64,000 nucleotides of DNA, taken from Streptomyces sp. CCM_MD2014. Its GTDB lineage: Bacteria > Actinomycetota > Actinomycetes > Streptomycetales > Streptomycetaceae. The stretch covers positions 310,001 to 374,000 of the forward strand of contig NZ_CP009754.1 of NCBI RefSeq assembly GCF_000772045.1, in the 5' to 3' direction. The translations under genes and the position numbers were made by a program. This document shows, piece by piece, positions 53,790 to 62,288 of this stretch. The notes beneath the pieces are model-generated. The model searched no databases and had not been told where the DNA came from. It worked only from the letters and a program-made list of their open reading frames with translations. Every line of letters begins with the position of its first letter. Position 1 is the stretch's first letter.

Positions 53790-55403
53790 GTGACCGCTAC
53801 CGAGGCGCCCGCCGACGCGCCGCCCACCTCCATGAACCACCGGCAGATACTCCAGGCGATGTCGGGCCTGATGGCCGGCATGTTCGTCGCGATCCTGGCC
53901 GGCACGGTCGTGGCCAACGCGCTGCCCACGATCATCGCCGACCTCGGTGCCAGCCAGTCGTCGTACACGTGGGTCGTCACCTCCGAACTGCTCGCGATGA
54001 CCGCGACCGTGCCCCTGTGGGGCAAGCTCTCCGACCTCTTCAACAAGAAGCTGCTGCTCCAGCTGTCGCTGAGCATGTTCGTGGTCGGCTCGCTGCTGGC
54101 GGGCTTCTCGCACGGCGTCGGTCTGCTGATCTTCAGCCGGGTCGTGCAGGGCATCGGCGCGGGCGGTCTGACCGCGCTCGCGCAGGTCGTGATGGCCTCC
54201 GTCATCCCGCCCCGCCAGCTGGGCAAGTACGCCGGCATCTTCGGTGCCGTCTTCGCCGTGGGCACCGTGGCCGGACCGCTGGTCGGCGGTGTCCTGGTGG
54301 ACACCTCGTGGCTGGGCTGGCGCTGGTGCTTCTTCATCGGCGTGCCGTTCGCGCTGCTCGCCATCGCCCTGCTCCAGCGCACCCTGCGCCTGCCCACGGT
54401 CAAGCGCGAGGTGCGCATCGACTGGCTCGGCGCGCTCCTGATCGTCGCCGGTGTCTGCGCACTGCTCATCTGGGTCTCGCTGGCCGGCAACGAGTTCGAC
54501 TGGGCGTCCTGGCAGACCGGTGCCCTGACGGTCGGCGGCGTGCTGCTGCTGGTCGCCGCGGTGTTCGTCGAGGCCCGCACCCCCGAGCCGGTCATCCCGC
54601 TCGGCATCTTCAGGAACCGCACGGTCACCCTGACCACCGTCGCCAGTCTCCTGGTCGGTGTCGCCATGTTCGGCGGGACGGTCTTCCTCTCGCAGTACTT
54701 CCAGATCTCCCTGGGCAAGTCGCCGACCGTCGCGGGTCTGATGAGCCTGCCGATGATCCTCGGCCTGCTGGTGTCCTCCACCGTCGCCGGACAGGTGATC
54801 AGCCGGACCGGCAAGTGGAAGCGGTACCTGGTGGCGGGCGCGGTGATCATGGCCGTCGGCCTCGCGCTGCTGGCCACGATCGACGCGAAGACCAGCTTCG
54901 GCCTGCTGAGCCTCTACATGGCGGTCCTGGGTGTCGGCGTCGGCATGCTGATGCAGAACCTGGTGCTGGCCGCCCAGAACGACGTGCCCGCCACCGACCT
55001 GGGCGCCGCGACCTCCGTGCTGTCGTTCTTCCGCAGCATGGGCGGCACCATCGGCGTCAGCGTCCTCGGCGCGATCCTCGCCAACCGGGTCGCCGACGAG
55101 ATGACCAAGGGTCTCAGCGCCGCGGGCGTCGCCGTACCGGGTGGTGGCGGCTCGGGCGAGGGCAGCGTCCCGGACATGTCCACGCTGCCCGGTCCGATGC
55201 GGACGATCGTCGAGCACGCCTACGCCGTCGCCACGGCCGACCTGTTCCTGATCGCCACGCCGTTCGCGGTGCTCGCGCTGGTCGCCGTCGTGTTCATCAA
55301 GGAGAAGCCGCTGAAGACCACCAGCGGCATGGAGCGCCTGGCCGAGGAGTCCGGCGAGGGCCCCGCCGCGCCGACCGGCAAGGACGCGGCGCCGGTCGCC
55401 TGA
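53790..55403 (+). CDS. DHA2-family MFS drug efflux transporter
   Basis: The 537-residue proton antiporter has 14 expected membrane segments and the DHA2 motifs: LAGTVVANALPTIIADL in helix 1, WGKLSDLFNKKLLL (motif A), VQGIGAGGLTALAQVVMA (motif B) and GAVFAVGTVAGPLVGGVLVD (motif C, typical of exporters). It is EmrB/QacA-like. The GTG start has GAAAGAG. Under TetR control it probably exports a lipophilic or cationic compound. It is followed by a hairpin at 55424-55458. Confidence 0.92.
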   Translation: MTATEAPADAPPTSMNHRQILQAMSGLMAGMFVAILAGTVVANALPTIIADLGASQSSYTWVVTSELLAMTATVPLWGKLSDLFNKKLLLQLSLSMFVVGSLLAGFSHGVGLLIFSRVVQGIGAGGLTALAQVVMASVIPPRQLGKYAGIFGAVFAVGTVAGPLVGGVLVDTSWLGWRWCFFIGVPFALLAIALLQRTLRLPTVKREVRIDWLGALLIVAGVCALLIWVSLAGNEFDWASWQTGALTVGGVLLLVAAVFVEARTPEPVIPLGIFRNRTVTLTTVASLLVGVAMFGGTVFLSQYFQISLGKSPTVAGLMSLPMILGLLVSSTVAGQVISRTGKWKRYLVAGAVIMAVGLALLATIDAKTSFGLLSLYMAVLGVGVGMLMQNLVLAAQNDVPATDLGAATSVLSFFRSMGGTIGVSVLGAILANRVADEMTKGLSAAGVAVPGGGGSGEGSVPDMSTLPGPMRTIVEHAYAVATADLFLIATPFAVLALVAVVFIKEKPLKTTSGMERLAEESGEGPAAPTGKDAAPVA

Positions 55404-55423
55404 GGCGCCCGGCGGGAAGACAG

Positions 55424-55458
55424 CGGGGCCGCCCGTCCGATCCGGACGCGCGGCCCCG
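55424..55458. terminator. Hairpin after the efflux gene
   Basis: CGGGGCCG (55424-55431) pairs with CGGCCCCG (55451-55458), and inner CGTCCG/CGGACG arms add a second stem segment. It lies between the MFS stop and the stop of a convergent gene. Confidence 0.7.
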
Positions 55459-55486
55459 TTGCCGTTGTACGGCGGCGCAGTGGGGG

Positions 55487-56491
55487 TCAGCCGCGGGCCA
55501 TGGCGATCGATCCGGCCAGCCGCTCCCCCGCCTCGTAGATCATGTACGGGACGCCGTGGTCGGTGCCGAAGGACGGGGAGGCGGCGCGGCCGTTCTCCGG
55601 CGCGGAGGCCCGGGAGTCGTAGAAGACGCCGAGGTGCCTGCGGAGCGAGAAGTCGTTGCCGACTTCCGTGATCATCAGGTCGCCGCCGCTCTCCTTGTCC
55701 TTGTTGTAGACGACGTACGTGCTGTTGTTCCGGTGCAACAGGTGCGGACCGCCCACGTTGACCGCGCCCACGTCGCCGTGGCGGACCAGGGGCTCCTGGG
55801 AGAACGTCCAGGTGCGGCCGTCCGCGGACCAGCCCCAGCCGATGTCACGGTGGTTGGTGGTGTTGTTGACCATGAAGACCATGACGTAGTGGGCGCCGCG
55901 CGAGGGCAGTTCGTGCGGGAAGACCCGGGCGTAGGAGGTCTCGGTGGTGCCGGACGGCAGCATCGAGGTGTTCAGCACGACCTTGTCGTAGGTGAAGTGG
56001 ATGCCGTCGGTGGAGCGGGCGAGCCGGGTCGTGGTGTTCTCGCCGTGGAAGTACAGCCACATCTCCTTCCGCCCGGCGTGCCACATCACGTGCGGGGAGG
56101 AGACGTGGCTGACGGAGTAGTGAGGCGACCAGTTGTTGGAGACGATCGGGTTGTGCGGGTACTCCGTGAAGGGCCCCTCCAACGAGTCGCCGTAGGCCAG
56201 GCAGATGCCGCCGGGGGCGTCGTGCGGGGCGTAGTACAGGTAGTAGCGGCCGAGCCGGCCGCTCGCGGGCAGCCGGTCGTAGACGCCCCTCACGGTCGGG
56301 AAGATGATCTCACCGGTGGGGTTGTAGGCCAGCTGGGACGGCGTGAGCAGGGTGCGGACGTAGGTGTAGTCGGGGAAGCCGCCGGGTGCGGCGGAGGCGG
56401 CGGGCGCGGCGGTCGCGCCCAGTGCGAGGGCGGCGCCGGTGACGGCCGTGCCCTTCAGGAACAGACGGCGGTCGAGGTGCGGCTCGTGCAT
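55487..56491 (-). CDS. Tat-exported beta-propeller glycosidase-like enzyme
   Basis: The 334-residue protein opens with a twin-arginine signal (DRRLFLKGTAVTGAALALGATAAPAASAA). The mature chain has a repeated strand pattern of a five-bladed propeller: GRYYLYYAPHDAPGGICLAYGDSLEGPF, SSPHVMWHAGRKEMWLYFHG, ARSTDGIHFTYDKVVLNTSML, WGWSADGRTWTFSQEP and GPHLLHRNNSTYVVYNKD. It resembles GH43/GH32-like proteins but I cannot place it in a family. It is the last gene of the LacI-controlled operon, so it may release the extracellular substrate imported by the permease. The Tat route implies folding or metal insertion before export. Confidence 0.78.
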   Translation of the reverse strand: MHEPHLDRRLFLKGTAVTGAALALGATAAPAASAAPGGFPDYTYVRTLLTPSQLAYNPTGEIIFPTVRGVYDRLPASGRLGRYYLYYAPHDAPGGICLAYGDSLEGPFTEYPHNPIVSNNWSPHYSVSHVSSPHVMWHAGRKEMWLYFHGENTTTRLARSTDGIHFTYDKVVLNTSMLPSGTTETSYARVFPHELPSRGAHYVMVFMVNNTTNHRDIGWGWSADGRTWTFSQEPLVRHGDVGAVNVGGPHLLHRNNSTYVVYNKDKESGGDLMITEVGNDFSLRRHLGVFYDSRASAPENGRAASPSFGTDHGVPYMIYEAGERLAGSIAMARG

Positions 56492-56525
56492 GTCGACTCC
56501 TGGGAGAGGCTGGGAGAGGGGGATG

Positions 56526-57806
56526 TCACAGGTAGAGGGCGGCGGTGACGCACATGCCGCCGAGGGCGACCAGCCACACGTAGGGCAGGGTGCGGACCAT
56601 GACCTGCTGCGGGCTGACGCCCGCGTACTGCGCGGCCCACACGGTCTGGGTGCTGGTCGGGTCGGCGACGCCGAAGACCTGGTTGTACGAGGTGGCCATG
56701 CCGAGGACGGCGACGGCCGGGTAGATGCCGGTGGCGATCAGGACGCCCGCGATGCCCGCGCCGAGCCCGAACACGTTGAGCGGCCCGCGGTACAGGCACA
56801 GCGGCACCAGCACGGTGAAGACGACGACGAACAGCACCGGGTTCTGCGGGCTGACCGCCTTCATCAGCGGCTCGAGCGCGTCCACCGCGCCGGGCAGTTT
56901 GACGGCCGCGAGCAGTATGCCGATGGCCACGAACAGGGCGAGCGGCGGCGCGGCCACCTCGAAGCCGCCGTACAGGGTGCGCAGCAGGCGCTTGTTCATC
57001 TCGCCGGGCCGGGTGGTGGTGACCAGCGCGTAGAGCACGCCGGCCAGCATCGAGGGGATGATGGCCACTTCCAGGCCGAGGGCCAGGACGAGCGGGACCA
57101 CCGGGGCGAGCAGCGCGTACCAGGGCGCGTCGCCGAGCCGTTCGCGGCGTGAGGACGGGCGGGCGGAGACCGACGTGAGGGACCAGGCGTGCTCGGTGCC
57201 GCGCCGCCGGTTCTCGACGACGACGTAGGCGACGGCGGCGACCAGGGCGAAGGGGAAAAGCTTCACCATGAAGCCGCGGACGGTGTCGACGGGCAGGTCG
57301 AGAGCGGTGGAGAAGAACTGCCACACCGGCAGTTCGAAGGGGACCCCGACCGCGATGCCCATCAGCACCGTGCCCGCGGCGGTCACCTTGGGCACGCCGA
57401 CCGCGACCATCGCGGGGATGCCGATGATGCCGGCCAGCATCGCGGCCGGCGCGGAGCCGGTGACGGTGCCGACGAGCGCCGAGACGGCGAGGACGCCGAG
57501 GGCGACGACGGTGGGGCGGTCGCCGCCGAACTCGACGATCTTGCGGACGAGGGTGCCGGCGATGCCGGTCTCGTCGAGCAGTCTGCCGAGCCAGGAGCCG
57601 AGGATGATGGCGACCATCGTCGCCGCGAGCGCCGGGGCGCCCTCCTGGAGCACCGTGTCCAGGACGCTGTTCTCGCCGGTCAGGGGCGCGCCGGAGAGGA
57701 AGGCGATGACCACGGCCAGCAGCACCAGCGCGAACGCGGTGGGCAGCTTGCGGGTGAGCATCGCGGCGACGCCGGCCGCCATGACGAGGAGGATGACGAC
57801 ACCCAT
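56526..57806 (-). CDS. GntP/CitMHS-like ion-transporter permease
   Basis: The 426-residue membrane protein has about 11-12 hydrophobic segments. MGVVILLVMAAGVAAMLTRKLPTAFALVLLAVVIAFLSG and VGTVTGSAPAAMLAGIIGIPAMVAVGVPKVTAAGTVL are typical of gluconate/citrate-type carriers of the ion transporter superfamily, with two inverted halves. I infer an organic acid or sugar acid substrate. It lies between the propeller enzyme and a HEAVH protein gene, three bases from the latter. Confidence 0.8.
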   Translation of the reverse strand: MGVVILLVMAAGVAAMLTRKLPTAFALVLLAVVIAFLSGAPLTGENSVLDTVLQEGAPALAATMVAIILGSWLGRLLDETGIAGTLVRKIVEFGGDRPTVVALGVLAVSALVGTVTGSAPAAMLAGIIGIPAMVAVGVPKVTAAGTVLMGIAVGVPFELPVWQFFSTALDLPVDTVRGFMVKLFPFALVAAVAYVVVENRRRGTEHAWSLTSVSARPSSRRERLGDAPWYALLAPVVPLVLALGLEVAIIPSMLAGVLYALVTTTRPGEMNKRLLRTLYGGFEVAAPPLALFVAIGILLAAVKLPGAVDALEPLMKAVSPQNPVLFVVVFTVLVPLCLYRGPLNVFGLGAGIAGVLIATGIYPAVAVLGMATSYNQVFGVADPTSTQTVWAAQYAGVSPQQVMVRTLPYVWLVALGGMCVTAALYL

Positions 57807-57809
57807 GGG

Positions 57810-58424
57810 TCAGTTCTCTCTTCTTGCGTCACGTGCGGGTGGTGGGGTGGACGTGCCCTCGGCCTCGGCGGCCAGGGCGGCGGTCAGCAGCAGGGGGCTG
57901 CGCCCGAGCCCGCAGACGGTGCGGGCGTAGGCGTGGGCGGCCACCTCCTCGGCGCCGGCGACATGGCCGGGTACGCGCAGCCGGCCCAGGCGCAGGGCGC
58001 TGTGGCCGAGGGCGTGCCTCAGGGCGGCCTTCGCGCGGCCGTGGTGGAGGTGGACGTGCACCGCCTCGTGGGCGAGGGCGGCCGCCCGCACGGAGCCGGG
58101 CGGGTACCAGTCGCGCCAGCCGCGGGCGTCGACGACCCGTTCGGCGAGCGCGAGGGTGTCGGTGAACAGCTCCACCGTGGGCGGTCTGGAGGTGTAGCGG
58201 GCGAGCAGCCCCCGCTCCAGACCGCCGTCGCGCTCCACGACCCTCGCCTCGCAGCCGACGGGCGCGAGCGCGGCGCCGAACGCGTCGGCCGCCCGCGCCC
58301 ACCGGCGCAGCAGCTCCGGGTCGCGGTGCTCGTGGGTCGGGGTGGCGGCCAGCAGCCGTACGGCCCAGCCGATGTCGTCGGTGTCGGCGAGACCGTCCGT
58401 CACCGGGGCCCGGGACGCGCTCAT
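57810..58424 (-). CDS. HEAVH-motif protein of unknown function
   Basis: This 204-residue protein has ALAHEAVHVHLHHGRAKAALRHALGHSAL near residue 120, a HExxH zinc-peptidase signature followed by a histidine-rich helix. The N-terminal 110 residues read like a small alpha/beta unit (LLAATPTHEHRDPELLRRWARAADAFGAALAPVGC). No signal peptide is present. The ATG overlaps the stop of the HyuA-like gene by four bases, so the two are translated together. HyuA enzymes normally pair with a HyuB subunit, which is absent; this protein is encoded where it would be expected, but is too small and unlike it. Confidence 0.7.
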   Translation of the reverse strand: MSASRAPVTDGLADTDDIGWAVRLLAATPTHEHRDPELLRRWARAADAFGAALAPVGCEARVVERDGGLERGLLARYTSRPPTVELFTDTLALAERVVDARGWRDWYPPGSVRAAALAHEAVHVHLHHGRAKAALRHALGHSALRLGRLRVPGHVAGAEEVAAHAYARTVCGLGRSPLLLTAALAAEAEGTSTPPPARDARREN

Positions 58425-60550
58425 TCCCGCACCTCCAGTACGGCGACCACCGGTTCGTCGGCGGCGCGGGAGCGCAGTTCGCTGCGCGCGAGGGCGAGCA
58501 GCGGCTGCGGGTCGAGGACGCCGGAGAGGTCGGCGATGCGGGAGCCGAGCAGCAGCCGCACGGCGGGGGCGCGGACGCCTCCGTCGCCGTAGGAGGTGTG
58601 CTCGGCGACCAGCTTGGCCAGCACCTCGGGGGCGGCGGCGACGGTGGTCGCCTCGACCCGGGCGTCCGGCGCGTGGTGGCGCACGACCCCGTCGGCGTCG
58701 ACGACCCGCACCGGGTGGCGGACCGGCCGGAAACGGCGGTGGACCTCGGTGCCGTAGACGGTGTGGGCCGGGGTGCCCGCCAGGACCTGCACCTTCGACG
58801 GGTCGGTCCTGAGGCTGGCGGCGGCCAGCCGCAGACGCTCGGCGTCGTCGGTGCGGTGGGCCCGGTCCTGGGTGCGCAGTTCGGTGGCGCCGGTGGCGAC
58901 GGCGCGTACGACGTTGGTCTGCGGGTCGACGGTGACCTCGACCTCGACGCCGTCGGCGGCGGCGCCCTGTGCGACCACGGCGCGCTCTGCCTCGGCGCGG
59001 ACGGCGAGGATCTGCTCCTGGGTGGCACCCGGCACGATCCGCTCGACCTGTTCGCGGACCAGGGCGAGGGCGACGCCGATGGGGCTGATGACCTCGTTGT
59101 GCCGTGCGATGCGGCCGGTCATGTCGGTGCGGGCCGCCAGGTGCGGAGTGACGGAGGCGGCACCGCCGCCCCCGCCGACCAGGACGGCGGCGTCGGTGTC
59201 CAGCCGGTACTCGCGTACGAGGTCGTCCACGACGGACTTCACCTGGTCGGTGCCGGCGTCCAGGAGCCTGGTGGCGGCGGTGTCCACGTCCGTGCCGAGG
59301 GCGGCGGCGAGCGGGGCCAGCGCGGCGCGGGCGGTGGCGGGGTCGGCGTGGGCGAAGTCCCCCTCGGGGACGCGGCCGAGCGCGTTGGCGGCGCACGTCA
59401 TGGTGAGGGCGAACCGGCCGCCGGCCGCGTCGAGCACGGCGTAGTCGGCGGGGTCGCCGGGCAGCGGGCTGACGGTGGTCAGCTCGGCGTCCCGCAGGTC
59501 GGCCGGGTCGGCGTAACAGGCGTACGGCAGCCCGGCGATGTGCGCGCTGCGCGGCCCGGTGCCGGTGACCCGGCCGCCGGAGACCCGCACCATGGAGCCG
59601 CCGCCGACGCCGACGGTGCGGACGTCCAGGGCGTTGAGGTAGGAGGTCCGGCCGAGCAGCACGGCGTGCCGTACCGCGACCTTGCCGCGCTTGACGACGC
59701 TGATGTCGGTCGAGGTGCCCCCGGTCTCCAGGAACACGCCCTCGCTGACGCGTTCCTGCATCAGCGCGCCGGCGACCCCGGCGGCCGGTCCGGACAGCAC
59801 GGTCAGCAGGGGCCTGCGGCGCATCTCGTCCAGGGACATCACTCCCCCGTCGCAGCGCATCACCATCAGCGGGGCGGTGACACCGGCCTTGGTGATGGAG
59901 GCGTCGACGAGGTCGGCGGTGGCCAGCATGCGCGGCAGGATCGCCGCGTTGACGACGGCGGTGCGGGTGCGCTTGCGCAGACCGTACAGGGATGTGATCT
60001 CGTGCGCCGCGGTGGTCGGCAGGCCGGTGGCGCGGGCCGCGTCGGCGACCGCCTCCTCGCCCTCGGGCCGGTCGACGCCGAAGGGTTCGCTGGCGACCAG
60101 GGCCTTCGCTCCGGCGGCGGTGAGCTGTTCGACGGCGGCCCGTACGGCGGGGGCGTCCTCGGGGTCGGGCACGTGGGCGTAGTGCAGCGGGAGCCGTGTG
60201 CCGGGGGTGAGTTCGAGCTTGGCGAGGGTGGCGAGCCTGCGGGTGAAGTACGTCCCGGCGCCGGTCCCGATGCCCAGCAGGCCGACGGTGGCGACGTCGC
60301 CCTCCAGCAGGGCGTTGGTAGCCTGGGTCGTGCCGTGTGCCAGGAAGGCCACGTCGGCGGGTGCGTGTCCGGTCTGCGTCAGCAGCCGGTCGAGCGCCTC
60401 GACGATGCCGTGCGCGACACCGTCCTCGTGATGGTGGCTCGTGGGGACCTTCACCTGGCCCACGAGTCGGAGCGTCGTGGCGTCGACCGCCACGGCGTCG
60501 GTGAAGGTTCCGCCCACGTCGATGCCGACGCGGATGCGGTGGGTGGTCAT
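58421..60550 (-). CDS. Hydantoinase/oxoprolinase HyuA-like ATPase
   Basis: The 709-residue protein matches HyuA: GIDVGGTFTDAVAVD (phosphate 1), AHGTTQATNALLEGDVATVGLLGIGTG, RTRTAVVNAAILPRML, LSGPAAGVAGALMQ, and LETGGTSTDISVVKRG (phosphate 2), and it has the actin-like ATPase fold. Homologues open hydantoins, 5-oxoproline or caprolactam, or carboxylate acetone with ATP, usually with a HyuB subunit of about 560 residues. None is encoded nearby. AAGGAGG precedes the ATG, and the stop overlaps the HEAVH gene start. The substrate is probably a lactam or imide in the operon's pathway, which is inference. Confidence 0.85.
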   Translation of the reverse strand: MTTHRIRVGIDVGGTFTDAVAVDATTLRLVGQVKVPTSHHHEDGVAHGIVEALDRLLTQTGHAPADVAFLAHGTTQATNALLEGDVATVGLLGIGTGAGTYFTRRLATLAKLELTPGTRLPLHYAHVPDPEDAPAVRAAVEQLTAAGAKALVASEPFGVDRPEGEEAVADAARATGLPTTAAHEITSLYGLRKRTRTAVVNAAILPRMLATADLVDASITKAGVTAPLMVMRCDGGVMSLDEMRRRPLLTVLSGPAAGVAGALMQERVSEGVFLETGGTSTDISVVKRGKVAVRHAVLLGRTSYLNALDVRTVGVGGGSMVRVSGGRVTGTGPRSAHIAGLPYACYADPADLRDAELTTVSPLPGDPADYAVLDAAGGRFALTMTCAANALGRVPEGDFAHADPATARAALAPLAAALGTDVDTAATRLLDAGTDQVKSVVDDLVREYRLDTDAAVLVGGGGGAASVTPHLAARTDMTGRIARHNEVISPIGVALALVREQVERIVPGATQEQILAVRAEAERAVVAQGAAADGVEVEVTVDPQTNVVRAVATGATELRTQDRAHRTDDAERLRLAAASLRTDPSKVQVLAGTPAHTVYGTEVHRRFRPVRHPVRVVDADGVVRHHAPDARVEATTVAAAPEVLAKLVAEHTSYGDGGVRAPAVRLLLGSRIADLSGVLDPQPLLALARSELRSRAADEPVVAVLEVRE

Positions 60551-60651
60551 GTCCGGGCACCTCCTTGTGCTGGGTCGGTCCGCGCGCGGGCGGTCACCGG
60601 GCGGGGCAGGTGGTGCTGCCCCGCCCGAACTCGCACCCCACGCGGGGTCGT

Positions 60652-62250
60652 TCAGTAGCCCCTGACGTCGGGCCAGTGACGCTGTACGCCGTCGCGGTCG
60701 AGCACCCTGGCGAACTCCTCGAACCTCTTGTCCTCGGACTGCACCTGGTGCGGCTCGACGTCCTCGGCGAGGCAGTGGGCGGCGAGGGCGCCGGCGACCT
60801 CGCCGACGTTCCACTCCACCGGGTGCAGGCGGTAGCAGCCGTTGGTGATGTGGGTGGTGCCGAGGTTCTTGCCGGCCGGCAGCAGGTTGCGCACCCGGCG
60901 CGGGACGAGCGCGCCGAGCGGTATCTCGAAGGGGACGGAGCCGATGTCGATGTAACCGTCGCCGCCGGTGGAGGGGTGCAGGTCGATGCGGTAGTTGCCG
61001 ACGCCCACGGAGTCGCGGTGGCGGGTGCGGCCGTAGGGGCCGAGCAGGTCGATGGAGACGTCGTGCTCGGTGACGGTGGTGACGGCCTTGATCCGGCGGG
61101 ACTCGCGGACGTAGGCCGCCTTGGCGAGGCCGTCCGCGGTACCGGTCACGTCGGGGCGCGGGCGCAGCCCGGGGAAGCCGGTGCCGCCGTCGGTGCGGGG
61201 CGCCTCGGTCTGGAGCCAGTAGAGCACCGACAGGGACAACTGCCGCGCCTCGCGCAGGGCTTCGGCCTCCTGGCCGATGTAGGGCCTCAGCCAGTAGTCG
61301 TTGAGCGGCCAGTTGACGAGGGTGATGTCTGAGTCGAAGGCGCCGTCGGTGTGCAGCTTGCGGGCGAGGATGCGGCGGAAGCCCCACAGCTCCTTGTCGC
61401 CCGCGTCCGCGCTCTGGTCGGCGCTGACGGCCAGGGGGTCGAGGTCGGGGTTGGGTTCGAAGGTGCGCGGCACCGGTTCCAGGGTGCGCGGGTCGGGGGC
61501 CTCGAAGCCGAGCAGCGGTCCCGGCCAGAAGTCGGGCTTGTAGTCGCGCCAGAAGTCGTAGTCGGCGGGACGGTCGATGGTGTGGTCCTCGCGCTCGTGG
61601 TGGGAGAGGGCGAAGCAGACGGTGATGCCCTGCTGGTTGCCCGGCTGCGCCAGGTCGGGGGCGTGCGGCTCGTCGAACTCTGCCCGGGACTCGGCGCCGT
61701 TGACGTGCTCGACCCCGGCGAGGTGGAGCAGTTCGCCGGTCTCGGTGGCGTCCAGCACGTAGCGGGCGGGGACGGTGCGCCGGGTGCCGTCGCGGAGGTC
61801 CTCCAGGGTGACGGCGCGTACGACATCGTTGTCGGCCTCGGCGGCCACCGGCCGGTGCTCGGTGAGAACGGTGAGCCGTCCGGCTGCGCGGTGCGGGGCG
61901 AGCATGCCCTCCAGGACGGCGAGGGCGACGCGCGGCTCGTGGCAGAGCTTGCTGACCCGGCCGGCGCCCGGGTTGAGGTCGGTGAGGGCGGCGGCCTCGG
62001 CGCGCAGCGGGTACCACTGGCGGTAGTACTGTCGGATGCCCTCGCGCAGTCGCCGGTAGGCGGCCGTGGTGCCGAACTGTTCGACCCACGGGTGCTCGTC
62101 GGGCGGTACGGCCTGGCTGGTGAGCTGGCCGCCGATCCAGTCCGTCTCCTCGGTCAGGACGACGCTGCGGCCGGCCCGGCAGGCGGCGAGCGCCGCGGCG
62201 ACGCCGCCGAGGCCGCCGCCGACGACGAGGATGTCGGGTTCCGGTATCAC
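60652..62250 (-). CDS. FAD-dependent oxidoreductase
   Basis: The 532-residue flavoprotein has an N-terminal FAD motif VVGGGLGGVAAALAACRAGRSVVLTEE and ends with GLxxxGKNLGTTHITNGCYRLHPVEWNVGEVAGALAAHCL, the pattern of a flavin dinucleotide fold closing block. This is the FAD-dependent oxidoreductase family seen in polysaccharide and sugar-acid loci. The catalysed reaction is not known. AAGGAGCAGCAGC precedes the GTG start. It is the first gene after the LacI regulator on the minus strand and lies 101 bases from the HyuA-like gene. Confidence 0.85.
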   Translation of the reverse strand: MIPEPDILVVGGGLGGVAAALAACRAGRSVVLTEETDWIGGQLTSQAVPPDEHPWVEQFGTTAAYRRLREGIRQYYRQWYPLRAEAAALTDLNPGAGRVSKLCHEPRVALAVLEGMLAPHRAAGRLTVLTEHRPVAAEADNDVVRAVTLEDLRDGTRRTVPARYVLDATETGELLHLAGVEHVNGAESRAEFDEPHAPDLAQPGNQQGITVCFALSHHEREDHTIDRPADYDFWRDYKPDFWPGPLLGFEAPDPRTLEPVPRTFEPNPDLDPLAVSADQSADAGDKELWGFRRILARKLHTDGAFDSDITLVNWPLNDYWLRPYIGQEAEALREARQLSLSVLYWLQTEAPRTDGGTGFPGLRPRPDVTGTADGLAKAAYVRESRRIKAVTTVTEHDVSIDLLGPYGRTRHRDSVGVGNYRIDLHPSTGGDGYIDIGSVPFEIPLGALVPRRVRNLLPAGKNLGTTHITNGCYRLHPVEWNVGEVAGALAAHCLAEDVEPHQVQSEDKRFEEFARVLDRDGVQRHWPDVRGY

Positions 62251-62288
62251 GCTGCTGCTCCTTAGGTGGTGCGGTGGGTGTGGTCGGT

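Noticed and set aside
53009..54877. Long minus-strand frame opposite TetR and the efflux transporter
   Set aside because: It has Thr/Ser/Arg-rich composition typical of antisense shadow, while the plus strand encodes clear TetR and DHA2 motifs.
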